DNA of 64,000 bases from Adenophora triphylla var. japonica (GCA_022495995.1 JAFEMH010002095.1:186001-250000); one strand, 5' to 3'. Positions 35,189 to 47,384 are shown, counted from the first letter of the stretch. Program-made: numbers and translations. Notes: a model not told the origin generated them from the letters alone.

Positions 35189-38100
35189 CTCACTCCCCCT
35201 TAAAGAAAATTCGTCCCGAATTTGACTGCCACTTACCTAAATGCTCAACCAGCCTCGGTTACTTATGTATACCTCAGACTCCAATTCCCAAATAGTCTCT
35301 CCAATGCTGTGATTCTTCCCCAAGATTTCTAATTCCATTAATAATACGATATTACAACTTGATGTTCTAAGAATACCAAACAGATATTACCAACCCGAAT
35401 TTTCACGACCTCAATAAAAATACAAATAAATAAAAGTATTACAACTTATGTCTCCAAATACATTACGATATTACCATTAAAACTTCAATTGGATTAACAA
35501 ACTTTGGCGCCAATTTACCTTAGACCTTGCTTCACCAATCTCACCCCAACAAATTAGAGATCGATATTTTCTTCCCTAACAACGCTTCATTCGGTTTTAT
35601 CTCAATGCTAGAATGATAATTGCTATTATACGAACTCAACCACTGGTAATCATACGTCCTATCGACTACCAAAAATCCATTGTACATGCCCGTAGTATAT
35701 CCTCAATAATAAGTAATGATTCCTCAAAATTCCACAAGGTTAAACTTAATAGCATTCATACCTTCCAAAAGGACCTTCCCAAATGATGTCTATCCAATCC
35801 ATTTAATACTATGGGTTTATACAATCAAACTATCCCCTAACATATACGAGGACTTGATCAAGGGATCTCATCACTATATTCTTATATAATGAGTAGGAAC
35901 TACAAATCAACTTTCTATAAACAAAACAACCTACCCTTTTTACTTCCAAGGTAACTTAATCACAAAATCCATCGTGATAATATTCTCAAGTTCAATCTAG
36001 AACTCTAAATGTTCTAATAAATCTTCTAACGTCAAAATTCTATTTCCACATTTGTGATCAAACCACCTTATGTCTTGATTCACTTGAAATGAGTTAGTTC
36101 AATTATCTTATCCGCAGTTTTCATAATACAACATTAAACAATTGCCCACGAAATAATAAATATGGACATGCTAATAAGACCCTGATTTCACGAACGGAAT
36201 ATTAATTGACCATATTTCACGATTCAATGTTCTAATTATGTTCAGGTCCGATGACGTCGGTATTCAACTCAAATGGTTGGCCGCCCACAACGGAGCCGAT
36301 CCAACTCCAATCCAAAACCCAAGTCTACTGCGACTTCCACATTAATAACTCCACAATTTATCAAATTATTTCTCGGATCCAAAACTTTAATACAATTAAT
36401 CACCATAGGGGAACTAGGTTGCCTTTCTACTTGCTTCTGTACCAATTATATTTTTTATTTTTTTGAATATCAAGTCTTTATAAAATTTACAACATCTTTC
36501 AAAATTCCAAAGGATAGATAAAAAGAGATCCAATGAGATTCGAATGGTTTATTTATTTAAAACCGTCCCATACCAGTTTTAATTAACTAAACCACTCAAA
36601 ATTTTGAGAAATTTTCCAAAAGATTGATAAGTTAACAAACTAACTCGAGTGATCTAATTATCTACAACCGTCCCATACCAGTTGTAGATAATTAAATTAC
36701 TCACAGATTTTAATGTACACAAAAATGGTTTACTGACCTTAATAAATCAATTTATCCCCGAAGGCACAAATGCTCATACTGAAGTTCAATATACAATCCG
36801 AAGTTTTAAAGCACATTTAAAACGATTCTAACATAATATTCTTGTTTGATCTCTATTTATAGTGTAGCCACCACTCATAATATTTATACTTAGTTAAATT
36901 CTTTATAAGAAAACACAATCTCGCAATACTATTACTATCTTTGGTAAATAACACTGAAACATTCATTAAGCTAATAAACTTGGTAAATCATCCTCAATTC
37001 AATAATTCCTCAAGTTGAATAATCAACACTTTTACTTAATTTGAGTCATCTATTCCCTACCTTTGATATTAGTATTGTACTTAGTAACAATGTATTGCGT
37101 ACATTAAGTTTCCGATCAATTTCCATGATCTCCTAATAAGAAAATATAATTGGAACTCACATAGATCAATCATCCCCAAATTGCGATTAAACATTTACAG
37201 TGTAAACTAACTTACCTCTCGATAACCATCAACAAACTCAAAATCCGCATAACACCAATACCTTCCCAAGCATCACACCAATCCCTCATATGATTCACGC
37301 AACTAAGTCGACCTATAGTATATCGTCATCCTAAAGTATCCTGTCTTCCAATAAGATTCATCCTCATTTTCTCAACTAATGATAATCATTTCTCAAAACA
37401 AACCATATACATATTTTACCAATTCTGAAGTTGATCCTATAAGTCACCAATAACTAAATCTATTATACTTCTTCACATTTATCTTATTTACCCCTCCATA
37501 ACTATTACACAACCACAATTCAAAAGGGTCCTACTAGATACAAATGTTGTCTTAAGTATATCCTTAAAACAAGTATTCACCCTAATTGTAACATCCCGAA
37601 TATTCAACTAATAACCATTGAGTATTTTACTAGTTCCTAAAATCAGTCATACAAATCGTCAACAAGTGCTAACGAATACTTATTCTTCACAGTTACCTAT
37701 TTAAGATCTCTATAACCTTATAATTAACCACCAAGTATCATCTTTTCTAAATATAGTAACAATTTATCCTTACGGAGATTCGTTAAGCTCATTATCTTTT
37801 TTATCAAATAAATTCCCAAAACGAATCCTCAATTCTATCATCCCAATGAGTGTCCTCTATCTAGGGATCCGAATACTAAAATAGTACCTTATATCAATTC
37901 AAAGCCTCAATGTCCTGGTATGATACCTGATGAAAACCCATTTTTTTGAAACTCACATGAAAAACACCACTTAGTCGACTCATAGGGTGATACCACCTAC
38001 AAGATTATCTGATTCCTCATTCAAATTAGTAGCCAGAATACCATCAGTCTCTCATTAGAGAATATACTTATAGCACATAAGGCAAAGATATATTAGTTCC

Positions 38101-38857
38101 ATAAGATCTCGTACTCGCGATATTTTATAACCCATATAATCCCACTTAGACTATCACTTTCAATACTAGTCTCATAGATCTAGTCTCCCCATGAGACACC
38201 AATGAATCAATAATCATGCAATTATACAACCATAAACCACTCTTAATTAGGCCATACACCTAACCTCAACTAAAAGTTTACCAATTCATTTACTACCGGT
38301 ATACGAGATAATTCAAGTGTCTTTTAAATCAATTATAACACACAATACAAATAACCTTCACATTTCTTAGGCCATACTTTCGACATTTACGCACATATGA
38401 CATAATATCAATTAATAATTTATCCGCCTCAATTACACACGGAGACAAATCAAACATAGATAAGGAGACTCGCTTCTTGCGACAGTTCTCCCAAATCACA
38501 ACCACCATGATAAACAAGAATGATTCGAGGTACTCTCCCATAGGAGTAGAACCTTCAACACATAAGGCAACTTTTAGGCCAATTATGCAATTAAAGATAA
38601 ATGTAATGCCACATGAGAACGAATGAATGGGGATTTATAAAAGTATGACCCCTAACTCCGGAGACAGGTAATATACCTCAAATGATTGTGGAGGAATCTA
38701 TCTCTCCATATTGCTCACATTTCCTTGATCCTTTGGTTGGTACTTATTACTTTCTGTCATTGAACAAACTCCTGCATTAAACACTCGACGTAAGTTATCG
38801 CACACTCTCACTCAGCTAGACTCTACCCGAGAACTCTAACCGAGCTCTGATACCAAC
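35189..38857 (-). other. Interior of the LARD-like element
   Basis: AT-rich, with stops in all frames and no retroelement protein motif. The most structured part is a pair of hairpins at 36546-36593 and 36647-36702 that share one loop sequence. Confidence 0.75.
38842..38855 (-). other. Primer-binding site of the LARD-like element
   Basis: TGGTATCAGAGCTC on the minus strand (initiator tRNA-Met), two bases from the 5' LTR. Confidence 0.9.
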
Positions 38858-41401
38858 TGTGAGGATCCCGACCCGGAACCTACACGTGTCCCGAGCTGGA
38901 GCGTCCTCAACTAAATCAAATTTCCTAAACTTTTAAAACTTTTATTTAACTTTCAAACATAATTACAATTATTATGACCGTTTCAAAAATAACTCTACAC
39001 CTTTCCACAATGGAGAAGGAGTTGACCAACTTTGAAAGTAATAAACGGTTTTAGTTACAAAAAGATTTCAATTATAAAATAGAATTAAAGTTTATGAATA
39101 CAAACCCTTTAAAAGAATTATACCAACATACACTTTCTATGCCAACCTAGATATACCCCAACACTTCCCAGATTATCACTTCCAACTCCTCACCGTCCTT
39201 ACTTGGCCGGTCCGCCTGTCTCGGAATCTAAAACATTAAAGGGAGAGGGGTGAGAATAAATCTCAGCAAGCTATTATGAATGCGTGATATGCCATATAAG
39301 ATGCAACACATAACAAGTTGCATATAACACATTGGAAAAGCAGTAAACACCTTACATTACCTTGGTTTACCTTTTCCCGTCTGAACATTAGTCGTACAAC
39401 ATTGGGTATAATAATACTCCAATCTTACAGTGAGCTGCTTAAGCAATACTCACATCTTATAAGACCCGTTTCAGGGAACCAAATAAGATAGTAGCAACTC
39501 TGTAAGGCTTTTGGCTCACTACAGATGCTATACCCCAACCTGTGGCCACAGGAGGGGACGGTCACAGATATAACATAATCCGATCACATTAGGTCACACT
39601 TCCATAATTGATCGTATTATGTTATACCCCCAATATCAGCTGATTAAACACATTATCAAGCACATAATATATACTTGAAATATAATCCACAAAGGAGATA
39701 AGCAACATAGACACATGGTAAAATATACTCATGCTCAACCAACATCATAGTGCAACATTTAAGTAATACACTATGCATAACATAATCCATGAATATGTGA
39801 TCAAATGAAGTAACAATACAACCGGATAATCCATACTTGGGATACAATATAATAACATGCTAAATAATCCACAAAGGGGATAAGAAATATAAAAACATAT
39901 CATAAACAATTTCTACGAAGTCATTACACAACCTCGGAAAATCTTAATAAGAGTTCATGATCTACTTCCCAAGCTCGAACCACATTGGTGAAGTACGAAT
40001 CAAGCTTAATAACCATTTCCGGATCATACTCAATATTATAAGGTCTCTATAGGGATTCAAACTAAATTTATCAAATTGGATTCACAATGCTTAAATGGCC
40101 CAAGTCCTACCTTAATCTAGGTTGAGAAAGGTTGATTCTTATCCGAATTTGATTAGGTTCCAATAATTTATCATGGTTAGGAGCCATGCCACTAAGTTGT
40201 TGGTAAAAATCAGTAAGAAAGGAGACTAAGGAGGTTCTGGCACTATGGGCGATCGCCCATGCCACTTGGGCGACCGCCCAAGTGAGGTTTCAAATGGAAC
40301 ACATGTTACTGCCAAGGTGGGCGACCGCTCAACATAACTTGGGCGACCGCCCAAAGAGATTTTCCCAAGGAATTCATGTTTCTGCCTTCACGGGCGGCCG
40401 TCACCACCGCTCGGGCGACCGCCCAAGACCCTTTTCCCAAATGGCCAAATCAAATTTCAATCCCCTTTTTACTTAGGTTCATTTCCTTTTAAATCTTCCT
40501 ACAATTCAAGATCACCAAAAGAATCTCCTAACTTACAAACCTCATCCTAAATCACTTAACCCAAAATAACATAAATCTAGATTATTCACCACAAGAATTT
40601 CCAACCCATTTCATTAACATATTTCAAGTTTGATTTTCTAAAACTAACTCCACCCATTTCATTACCTTATTTCAAGTTTAACACTTTTAATCTAAATCAA
40701 CCCATGTTCTTACACTCTTGATCCACAATAACATCCTTCCATAAGATTAATTAATTCCTCAACTTCCAAGAAGATTTCCAAAGCATTAAACAATCATCTT
40801 AACAACAATAACAATATTTCATAGCTCATGAATATTTAAAGAAGAGAAGGGTCATAATAACTCACTTGGATTTTTAGAATGAAAGATTGATCTTCTAAGC
40901 TTGATAGATTCCCCTAGATGTCCCAACCTCAAAAGTACTCTTAGATTTGAAAATGGAGGATGAATGAACTTGGTAAGAGCTTGAGAAGATGAGGCTTCAA
41001 GGTTGATTTCCATGGATGACTTCTTTTTAGAAGGAAGAAGAAGAAAATGAAGGAGAAGAATGAGGGGAGAGGGGATGGGACGGATGGAGTGTAAGAGTAG
41101 AGAAAGTATGGGGCTTTTGACAAATGAGGAATGAAGGGGAGGATTTCAAGGGGTATGGTCCCCCCCATCCCCTACAAATCAAAGGCTTTCACAATCAACT
41201 AGGTCCCCCACAATTTAACCTCACCTCCTTCTTTATTTATTTTTCATTTTTATATTTTCCCCTAGAACATCATTTTATTTCCCTATCATTTTATCCTATT
41301 ACAAGAAATCAAATATACAAAAATGAACACAAAATATTGACAATAATATTAAAAGCACACAATATGATGCTAAATTAGTGCCTAGGGTTAGGGTCGTTAC
41401 A
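38858..41401 (-). repeat. 5' LTR of the LARD-like element
   Basis: It pairs with 32648-35188. Its GC-rich block (40245-40435) differs from the partner more than the rest of the LTR does. Confidence 0.93.
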
Positions 41402-41584
41402 GGAGTATTGCGTTAAATTAAGGTCAAAATATGCATTTTGACTAACGGAAGTTAGTCATGTAACTAACTCCGGGTAATATGTCATGTGAAATGATCAATT
41501 TATCCCTAAATAAAAGATGTCCATGATATATGACTTGGAAATATAACATCATATTTTTTTTATTTGCAACAGATTATAAAAACA

Positions 41585-42165
41585 AATACTCCCTCCATCT
41601 CGAAAAATTTAGATCACTTTGACTTTAATGGTCAACTCAATTATAAAAACAAATACTTCCTCCGTCTTGAAAAATTTAGATCACTTTGACTTTAATGGAT
41701 AACTCAATCAAATTTTGACCGTAATTTTATGAAAATTTAGATATATTTATTCAATTATAAAAATTGTTATTGTTTCACCATTAGAAATACTATCAATAAC
41801 AATTTTTAGAATTTCATGAAAATATCTACTCCCTCCGTCCCATTACAAACCACAAATATTCCTTTTTGGGTGTCCCATTACAAACCACAAATTCACTATT
41901 CCCTCCACTCATTCTCTCTCCTATCATTATTTTAATACTCACAACACAATTATAATTTACTATTCCCTCCACTCATTCTCTCTCCTATTTTACTTTTACA
42001 CTCATAACATTTATATCATTATTTTTTTTCTTAATCTACGCGTGAACGGTAAATTTCCTCTTTGTAATGGGACGGAGGGAGTATATTTTTCAATAAAATT
42101 TTTCATATTTTTTTTATAAAAATATGTCAAAATTTGATTGAGTTGATTCTGCGAAATAAAGGGAG
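41585..42165. mobile_element. MITE with inverted CTCCCTCCATCTCG ends, hosting a nested Stowaway
   Basis: The left end (CTCCCTCCATCTCGAAAAAT) is duplicated at 41657 with about 67-bp spacing. The right end resembles the reverse complement (GATTGAGTTGATTCTGCGAAAT then AAAGGGAGT). The Stowaway at 41829-42081 sits inside. Confidence 0.5.
41829..42081. mobile_element. Stowaway MITE
   Basis: CTCCCTCCGTCCCATTACAA / TTGTAATGGGACGGAGGGAG ends with TA at 41827-41828 and 42082-42083. Confidence 0.92.
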
Positions 42166-42432
42166 TGATCGGATCTACACACTTTTATTTTTAAAAAGTA
42201 TATTACAAAAGTAACAAAAATCCATGTCAGTTAAATTGTAAATTGAGATAAAGTCAGACAGTCGGTATACACAACCAGACCACTTGTTTTTTTTTTCCAA
42301 AATAAAGGGAGTGATCGGATCTACACACTTTTATTTTTAAAAAGTATATACAAAAGTAACAAAATTCCATGTCAGTTAAATTGTAAATTGGGAGAAAGTC
42401 AGACAGTCGATACACACAACCGGACCACTTGC
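42154..42432. repeat. Tandem duplication with about 146-bp period
   Basis: AAATAAAGGGAGTGATCGGA through GACCACTTG occurs at 42154-42288 and again at 42300-42430 with a few differences. A further MITE-like end (GATGGAGGGAGTA) lies at 42648-42660. 42661-42943 shows no gene. Confidence 0.85.
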
Positions 42433-42943
42433 TTGTTTTCTTTCCATTTACATTTGAATTGAAAATCTTGGTACACGCCAATTTCCAAATAATAGTTATG
42501 TATACTATTACATTTGAATTAAAATTTAACTTTTTTATTATAACACAATTAATAATTTTCAATAATGATTTTTAGATTTTTATAAGAATTATTATTTTCT
42601 ATTTAAATTAATAGTTAAAATTATTGCAATTTGATTAAAAGTCTCGTGATGGAGGGAGTATGTATTGAAATAGAAACCGACAATCTACAGCCGTAGGATC
42701 AAACAAATTGAAAGGAAATCCAATGATTTAAAATAAAAAAAGTTAAAACTGATTAATAATAGCCCTAAAATCGTAGCAGTTATGGATCGATCTGAGCCAT
42801 ACCTTCAGTGGTTTTATCCAATGTGTATTATCTTTTTTTAGATTAAATTCCAATCCCTCTTTGTCTTTTCTCAAGTTGAATCTCAGCCACTCATTGTGCG
42901 ACGGTTATTCATGAGCTCTATTGTAATATAGATTTAAAAAAAA

Positions 42944-43135
42944 ACATTCATTATGCCTTTATAATGTTAATATATTTACAAAAAAATCAATCAAAAAGAG
43001 GTTTTAACATAAAAGGTTTAAATTTTATATTCTCTTTTCTCTAATCTTCTACCCACTTGCAATTATTTATTCATTTTTTTTAAATTAAAAAACGTGAAAT
43101 ACTACCCTAGGACCCTTGAAGTGGGACGGAGAGAG
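42944..43135. mobile_element. Left-truncated copy of the 1443-1780 MITE, inverted
   Basis: It is the reverse complement of part of the 1443-1780 element (CATTCATTAT...TTTACAAAAAAATC, CTTCTACCCACTTGCAAT, AATACTACCCTAG) and ends in GGGACGGAGAGAG. Confidence 0.65.
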
Positions 43136-43338
43136 TATGAAATTTAAAAGATTGATAACGATAATGTTTCGGAAAAATCCCCCTAGGGCCCCTCTCTTCA
43201 GATTTTTTTCCCCTTAGAGAAAACTTTTTTGTAAATCCTAAATAAAGAGTTATCCCCATATTCAAATTTCCCGGACACCCCTAGGCTCCCATCCCCTCAC
43301 GTCATTTCCTCTCTTCTCCCCATTTTAATCTCTTTACA

Positions 43339-43375
<37 letters not shown>

Positions 43376-43376
43376 G
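43339..43376 (+). repeat. (CT)n(CA)n microsatellite in Pack-MULE A
   Basis: CT and then CA dinucleotide runs, in a position like a 5' leader upstream of the captured exons. Confidence 0.9.
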
Positions 43377-43455
43377 CAGTAAAAGTTCTCTCTCCCAACC
43401 ATCCCCGGCCGACGACCTCCGGCGACGACGTTTCTCCCCAACGCTGAGCACCTAC

Positions 43456-43662
43456 AACTATGATTCACACGTTTGGGGACCCCTTCCTTCGAAAAATATA
43501 ATCGGGAGATCGGTATTTAAATATTGGCCTCCAAATAGGATTGGTGGCACGGTTCTTGCGACTGCCTGTGCTGTTGACAAGCAAGAGAGTCCTTCAGATC
43601 AACAAAAACAGGAGAGTGCTTCAGATTCTCAACCAAATTCCACCAATTTTGCATCTGGATAG
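43456..43662 (+). pseudogene. Captured last exon of a plastidic type I signal peptidase
   Basis: The reading frame from 43456 encodes [20 protein letters not shown] then [11 protein letters not shown], the conserved C-terminal box of chloroplast/thylakoid processing peptidases (PLSP/TPP; the S26 family's GDNRxxSxDSR/H region). A tail ending in a stop at 43660-43662 follows. It spans 69 codons with no break. The upstream catalytic Ser and Lys regions are absent, so it cannot be an active peptidase. Homology begins abruptly at about 43455, the probable capture junction. Confidence 0.85.
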
Positions 43663-43798
43663 TCCATTTTGGTACTTTATGCTAACTGCCCCATTTGCTT
43701 TCTCCTTTGTTCGTTGCCTTGCTCGAACTATGGATTTGAATTTTGAAATCACACACAAACACTCACAGTCATTTTTACGAACTCAATTTTGGCCGGTA

Positions 43799-44075
43799 AT
43801 GGCGGCCATGTACAGTGCAAAGGAGTCCAATCTACGAAACGCATGTGGAAATGTTTTGTCATTCTTCATCCTTGTCTTGATTGGCGTTCTCGCATTCTCG
43901 ATCCAGATTTTCTCGGTTAAAATCGCTTAATTCATTTGTTTTTTCATAAAGTTTACATCTGGATATTGAATTTCAAATGATTTTCCAATCACTACAAGCT
44001 TTGTTCTTGAATTTTGGTTTGTTTAACTTATAAGATTCTATTGGTTGCATGTTTAATCATTTGCAGGTTATCAAA
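43799..44075 (+). pseudogene. Captured 5' end of an STT3 (STT3B-type) oligosaccharyltransferase gene
   Basis: ATG 43799 starts MAAMYSAKESNLRNACGNVL, followed by a hydrophobic segment FILVLIGVLAFSIQIFS. This resembles the first exon of plant STT3B, the catalytic subunit of N-glycosylation. A GTTAAA donor follows at 43916. A TTTGCAG acceptor then precedes GTTATCAAA (VIK) at 44067-44075, matching the start of exon 2, after which homology stops. 43663-43798 may be its 5' leader. So exon, intron and a few bases of the next exon were captured as genomic DNA. Read straight through, it ends at a stop at 43928-43930. Confidence 0.75.
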
Positions 44076-44200
44076 ACCATTCTCATGACACAGAATGATT
44101 ATTGACTGAGGAGCTTCTGATCACATTGTTTGTTATTTTTATTTGCTTCATAATCCTCTTCCTTTTTATTCTAAAATTTATCTTCCTAATGCGAAATTAT

Positions 44201-45460
44201 GAGAGCAACTCGTTGTTATTATTGAAATTTTGAATTTTTTTTGTTGAAAAATTTGTCTTATAAGTTAATTATAAGAGACAAAGTAGTCTTATAATTAAAA
44301 TAGGTCTTATAAGTAACATATACTCCCTCCGTCCCAGAACAAGTGACACAGTTACTGTTCCGCACGGGAATTAAGGAAAAAGTGAAAAGGTTGATGTGTT
44401 GTGAGTGTAGATAGTTAAGTAGGAGAGAGAATGAGTGGAGAGAATAGTAAATTATAATGGTGTTGTGAGTATTAAAATAATGTAGGAAAGAGAATGAGTG
44501 GAGGGAATAGTAAAGATTCTTTGCCATTTTAGGAAGTGTGACTTATCAGTGGGACGCCCAAAATAGCAAAGTGTGTCACTTGTTGTGGGACGGAGGGAGT
44601 AAGACTTATTAAATATAGGTCTTATAAGTAACATATAAGACTTATAAGACTTTTTTTTATAAAACTTATTAAAATAGGTCTTATAAGTAACATATAAGAC
44701 TTATTAAAAAAAGTATTATAAGACTTTTTTTATAAGGCTTATTAAAAAAGTCTTATAAATTACTTATAAGATTTTTTTTAAAAAAAAAATCTTATATGTA
44801 ACTTATATGTAACTTATATGTTACTTATATAAAGACTTTTTAAAAAAGTCTTATATGTTATAAGACTTATTAAAACGTCTTATAAATAACTTATAAGACT
44901 TTTTTACAACACAGTTAATAATTTCAATGTTCAAATAGGTCTTATAAATAACATATAAAACTTATTAAAAAAAGTCTTATAAGACTTATTAAAAAATCTT
45001 ATAAGTTAGTTATAAGACTAATTTAAAAGTCTTATAAGACTTATTAAAAAGTCTTATAAGTTACTGCTTATAAGACATTTAAAAAGTATTTATATATTAC
45101 TTATATAAATACTTTTTTAAAAAGTCTTATATGTTACTTATAAGACTTTTTAAAGTATTCTTATAAGTTAATTGTCTTATAAGTCAATTATAAGAGTAAT
45201 TCGTTGTTATTATGAGAGTAATTCGTTGTTATTATTGAAATTTTTAATTTTTTTGGTTGAAAAAATTGTCTTATAAGTCAATTATAAAAGACAAAGTAGT
45301 CTTATAATTATAAGTGTTGTAAATGTATAAATTATAAGAGTAATTCGTTGTTATTATTGAAATTTTTTATTTTTTGGTTGAAAAATTTGATTTATAAGTC
45401 AATTATAAGAGAACTTATAAGTGTTGTAAATGTGTAAATTATGAGATTAATTCGTTGTTA
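44201..45460. repeat. TTATAAG short-palindrome array of Pack-MULE A
   Basis: Dense AAGTCTTATAAG, CTTATAAGTAACTTATAAG and TTATTAAAAAGTC motifs appear in both orientations. A longer block beginning ATTCGTTGTTATTATTGAAA is repeated near 44210, 45210, 45335 and 45445. The same blocks occur at 62930-64000. Confidence 0.85.
44323..44599. mobile_element. Stowaway MITE nested in Pack-MULE A
   Basis: CTCCCTCCGTCCCAGAACAA / TTGTGGGACGGAGGGAG ends with TA at 44321-44322 and 44600-44601. The interior is inverted relative to the other copies. Confidence 0.92.
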
Positions 45461-46039
45461 ATATTGAATTTTTTAAATTTTTTTGGTTGAAAAAATTAAA
45501 CTGAAACTATTCTGAATCTAATGACTGATTTAAAATACTTAAATGTCTAGTGACCAATATCTAATTTCCAAAGTTTCAGTGACTAAAGTATAAATTGAAT
45601 TTTGGACTTGCATAGTCAGAGGCTGTAACCACGTTGTTGCTGTGTATGTGCAAAAAAGGGCATTAATGATATTGTGTCAAGAAGGGGTGTTTTTGGGATT
45701 TTCAAAATGTTATTTCTTAAATTGGATTTAAATCTCGCACGAGGAGCCCTAGAGGAAGTGGATCTAATGTTTCTATCGGCATCATAAACGATTTTTAAAA
45801 TTTAATAAAGATACTTAGATTTACTCAATTATTTAGTCAATGTTCAATCTCTTCTAAAGTCAAAATTTTTGGTCAATACTAAATTGAGTCAAAGGTTACA
45901 ATATTTAGCTTGGGAAACCGAAAAAGTGATCTAAATTGGAATAAAGGAAATATTTGCGGAAGCATATGCTATTCCTGAAAAAGTAAGGGGAGGTTAGTGT
46001 AATATTCTCAACAACTAATTAACCAAACCTACACTAGTC

Positions 46040-46234
46040 TTCTCTATGACTTTTTCTCTCTCCATTGATTGTGCTTTTGGTTTTGGTCAATCCTTCAAAA
46101 TTGGAATCCGAAGCTCGACTTTTCACGCTCACCTGAACTATTTCAGGTTCGGCGTCTCGGTTCGGGTAGTTGAAACGCAGTTCCGACGTGATCGACGGCT
46201 ATTATCTCCCTCCGGCGACAGAATTTCGTCCTAA
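46040..46234 (+). other. Probable first non-coding exon of the WRKY gene
   Basis: A CT-rich start (about 46040) leads to CCTAAAAG|GTACTG at 46234-46235, a fair donor. The next good acceptor in the leader is at 50541, giving a 4.3-kb leader intron. This is inferred from splice signals and composition only. Confidence 0.4.
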
Positions 46235-46919
46235 AAGGTACTGTTTAGGTCAGAACTGTGATTTATCAGTCGTCTAGGGTTTTGCAATTTCAGCGTTAAA
46301 TTTACTATTTTTGCCCATTTCCGGTGAACTCCTAGCTTACATGTCTGTCTGCGATTCAATTTAGTGTTTCTTTGTGGTAGTTGATTCAAATTAGTTTTAC
46401 CGGTTTAATCCTTATGCAGGGTTGATAATTGAAATTTTGTGGATAATTGGCTTAGATTTGGGTGCCAAAACTACTTAGACATTTTAGAGATTGTATTTGG
46501 CCAGAAACTAATATTTTTGGGTCCCTAGCGCTTGAAGATAACTGGTTTAAATTATGGTGATGACTTGAGACTGTGATTTTTAGTAACTAGTGTTTTGGAC
46601 TTAGATCATGGCGTTGACAAAAGGAGAGACTGCCGAATTTTAGGTGCTGAATATGTTACGAGGAGGGAACACTCTTTATAGTCGTTACTTTCTGCACTTA
46701 ATAGGCTGATAAGTTTAGTGGCTGAGTATGTCACTCTTCATATTTGTTTTCTTGATTATCTCTATTTGGTGGCTGTCGATGATGATATATTTTTATATTT
46801 TCTTTGGATAAGAATGATGAAGATATGTTTCGATCGGCTCAGATGCGTTGAAGTCTATTTCACCACATACACCTAGGCTGACACTGAATGTTGGGCCGTG
46901 AAACATTGTCACATTCATA

Positions 46920-47384
46920 AGATAATTGTAGCGGGGATGCGTATGCTACGATAGATGTCTGGGAATAAAAGAAATGATCGTTTGAGGAACAAAGTGATCA
47001 TGGGTAAAGTAGAAGTTGTGCCCATTGAGAATAAAACGAGGGATAATCGTCTAAGGTGGTTTGGTCATGTGAGACGGAGACAGAGTGATGCACCGATTAG
47101 GAGGCCTGAAGAGTGGAGGAGTAGGGGAAAATCTAAGCAAACTTGGATTAGGGTTATTGAAAATGATAGGAGTTTACTTTGATCGAATGAAAATATGGCG
47201 TTGAAGAGGCCGGAGTGGAAAGCAAAAATTCATGTGGGTGATGGGGGTTGATTCCCCCCCCCCCCACCTATTTCTTCTTTTAACTTTTTTCTTTTATCTT
47301 TTCTTTGAGGATTGACATATGAGGATTCATGTTAGCAGACCCAAAATTATTTTGGGACTAAGGTTTTGTTGTTGTTGTTGTTGT
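46920..47384 (+). mobile_element. RTE-type LINE, 5'-truncated 3' end
   Basis: 46955-47182 encodes DRLRNKVIMGKVEVVPIENK, then RDNRLRWFGHVRRR and DAPIRRPEEW, the usual C-terminal end of plant RTE-clade reverse transcriptase ORFs. The element ends in a (TTG)n tail at about 47364-47383, as RTE elements do. It lies within the proposed WRKY leader intron. Confidence 0.75.

Larger units (their letters stand above)
32648..41401 (-). mobile_element. LARD-like LTR retrotransposon with long LTRs and no visible coding interior
   Basis: The 2.54-kb LTRs begin TGTAACGACCC and end TCCTCACA on the minus strand. GGAGT is duplicated at 32643-32647 and 41402-41406. A PBS (38842-38855) and a polypurine tract (AAGGGGGAGTGAG) adjoin the LTRs. 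The 3.67-kb interior has no ORF beyond about 80 codons and no recognisable gag or pol. The LTR copies differ by only scattered changes, so insertion is fairly recent. Large LTRs around a non-coding interior fit the LARD class; the LTR start suggests a Ty3/gypsy relative. Confidence 0.88.
43171..45764 (+). mobile_element. Pack-MULE A carrying fragments of two host genes
   Basis: The perfect 9-bp duplication TAATGTTTC lies at 43162-43170 and 45765-45773. Imperfect inverted ends of about 70 bp start GGAAAAATCCCCCTAGGGCC and, from the right, GATCCACTTCCTCTAGGGCT. The order inside is: CT/CA microsatellite, signal-peptidase exon, STT3 exon 1 and intron, then arrays of TTATAAG-type palindromes interrupted by a Stowaway. 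There is no transposase. Acquiring and joining unrelated host exons is the defining feature of Pack-MULEs. Confidence 0.88.
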
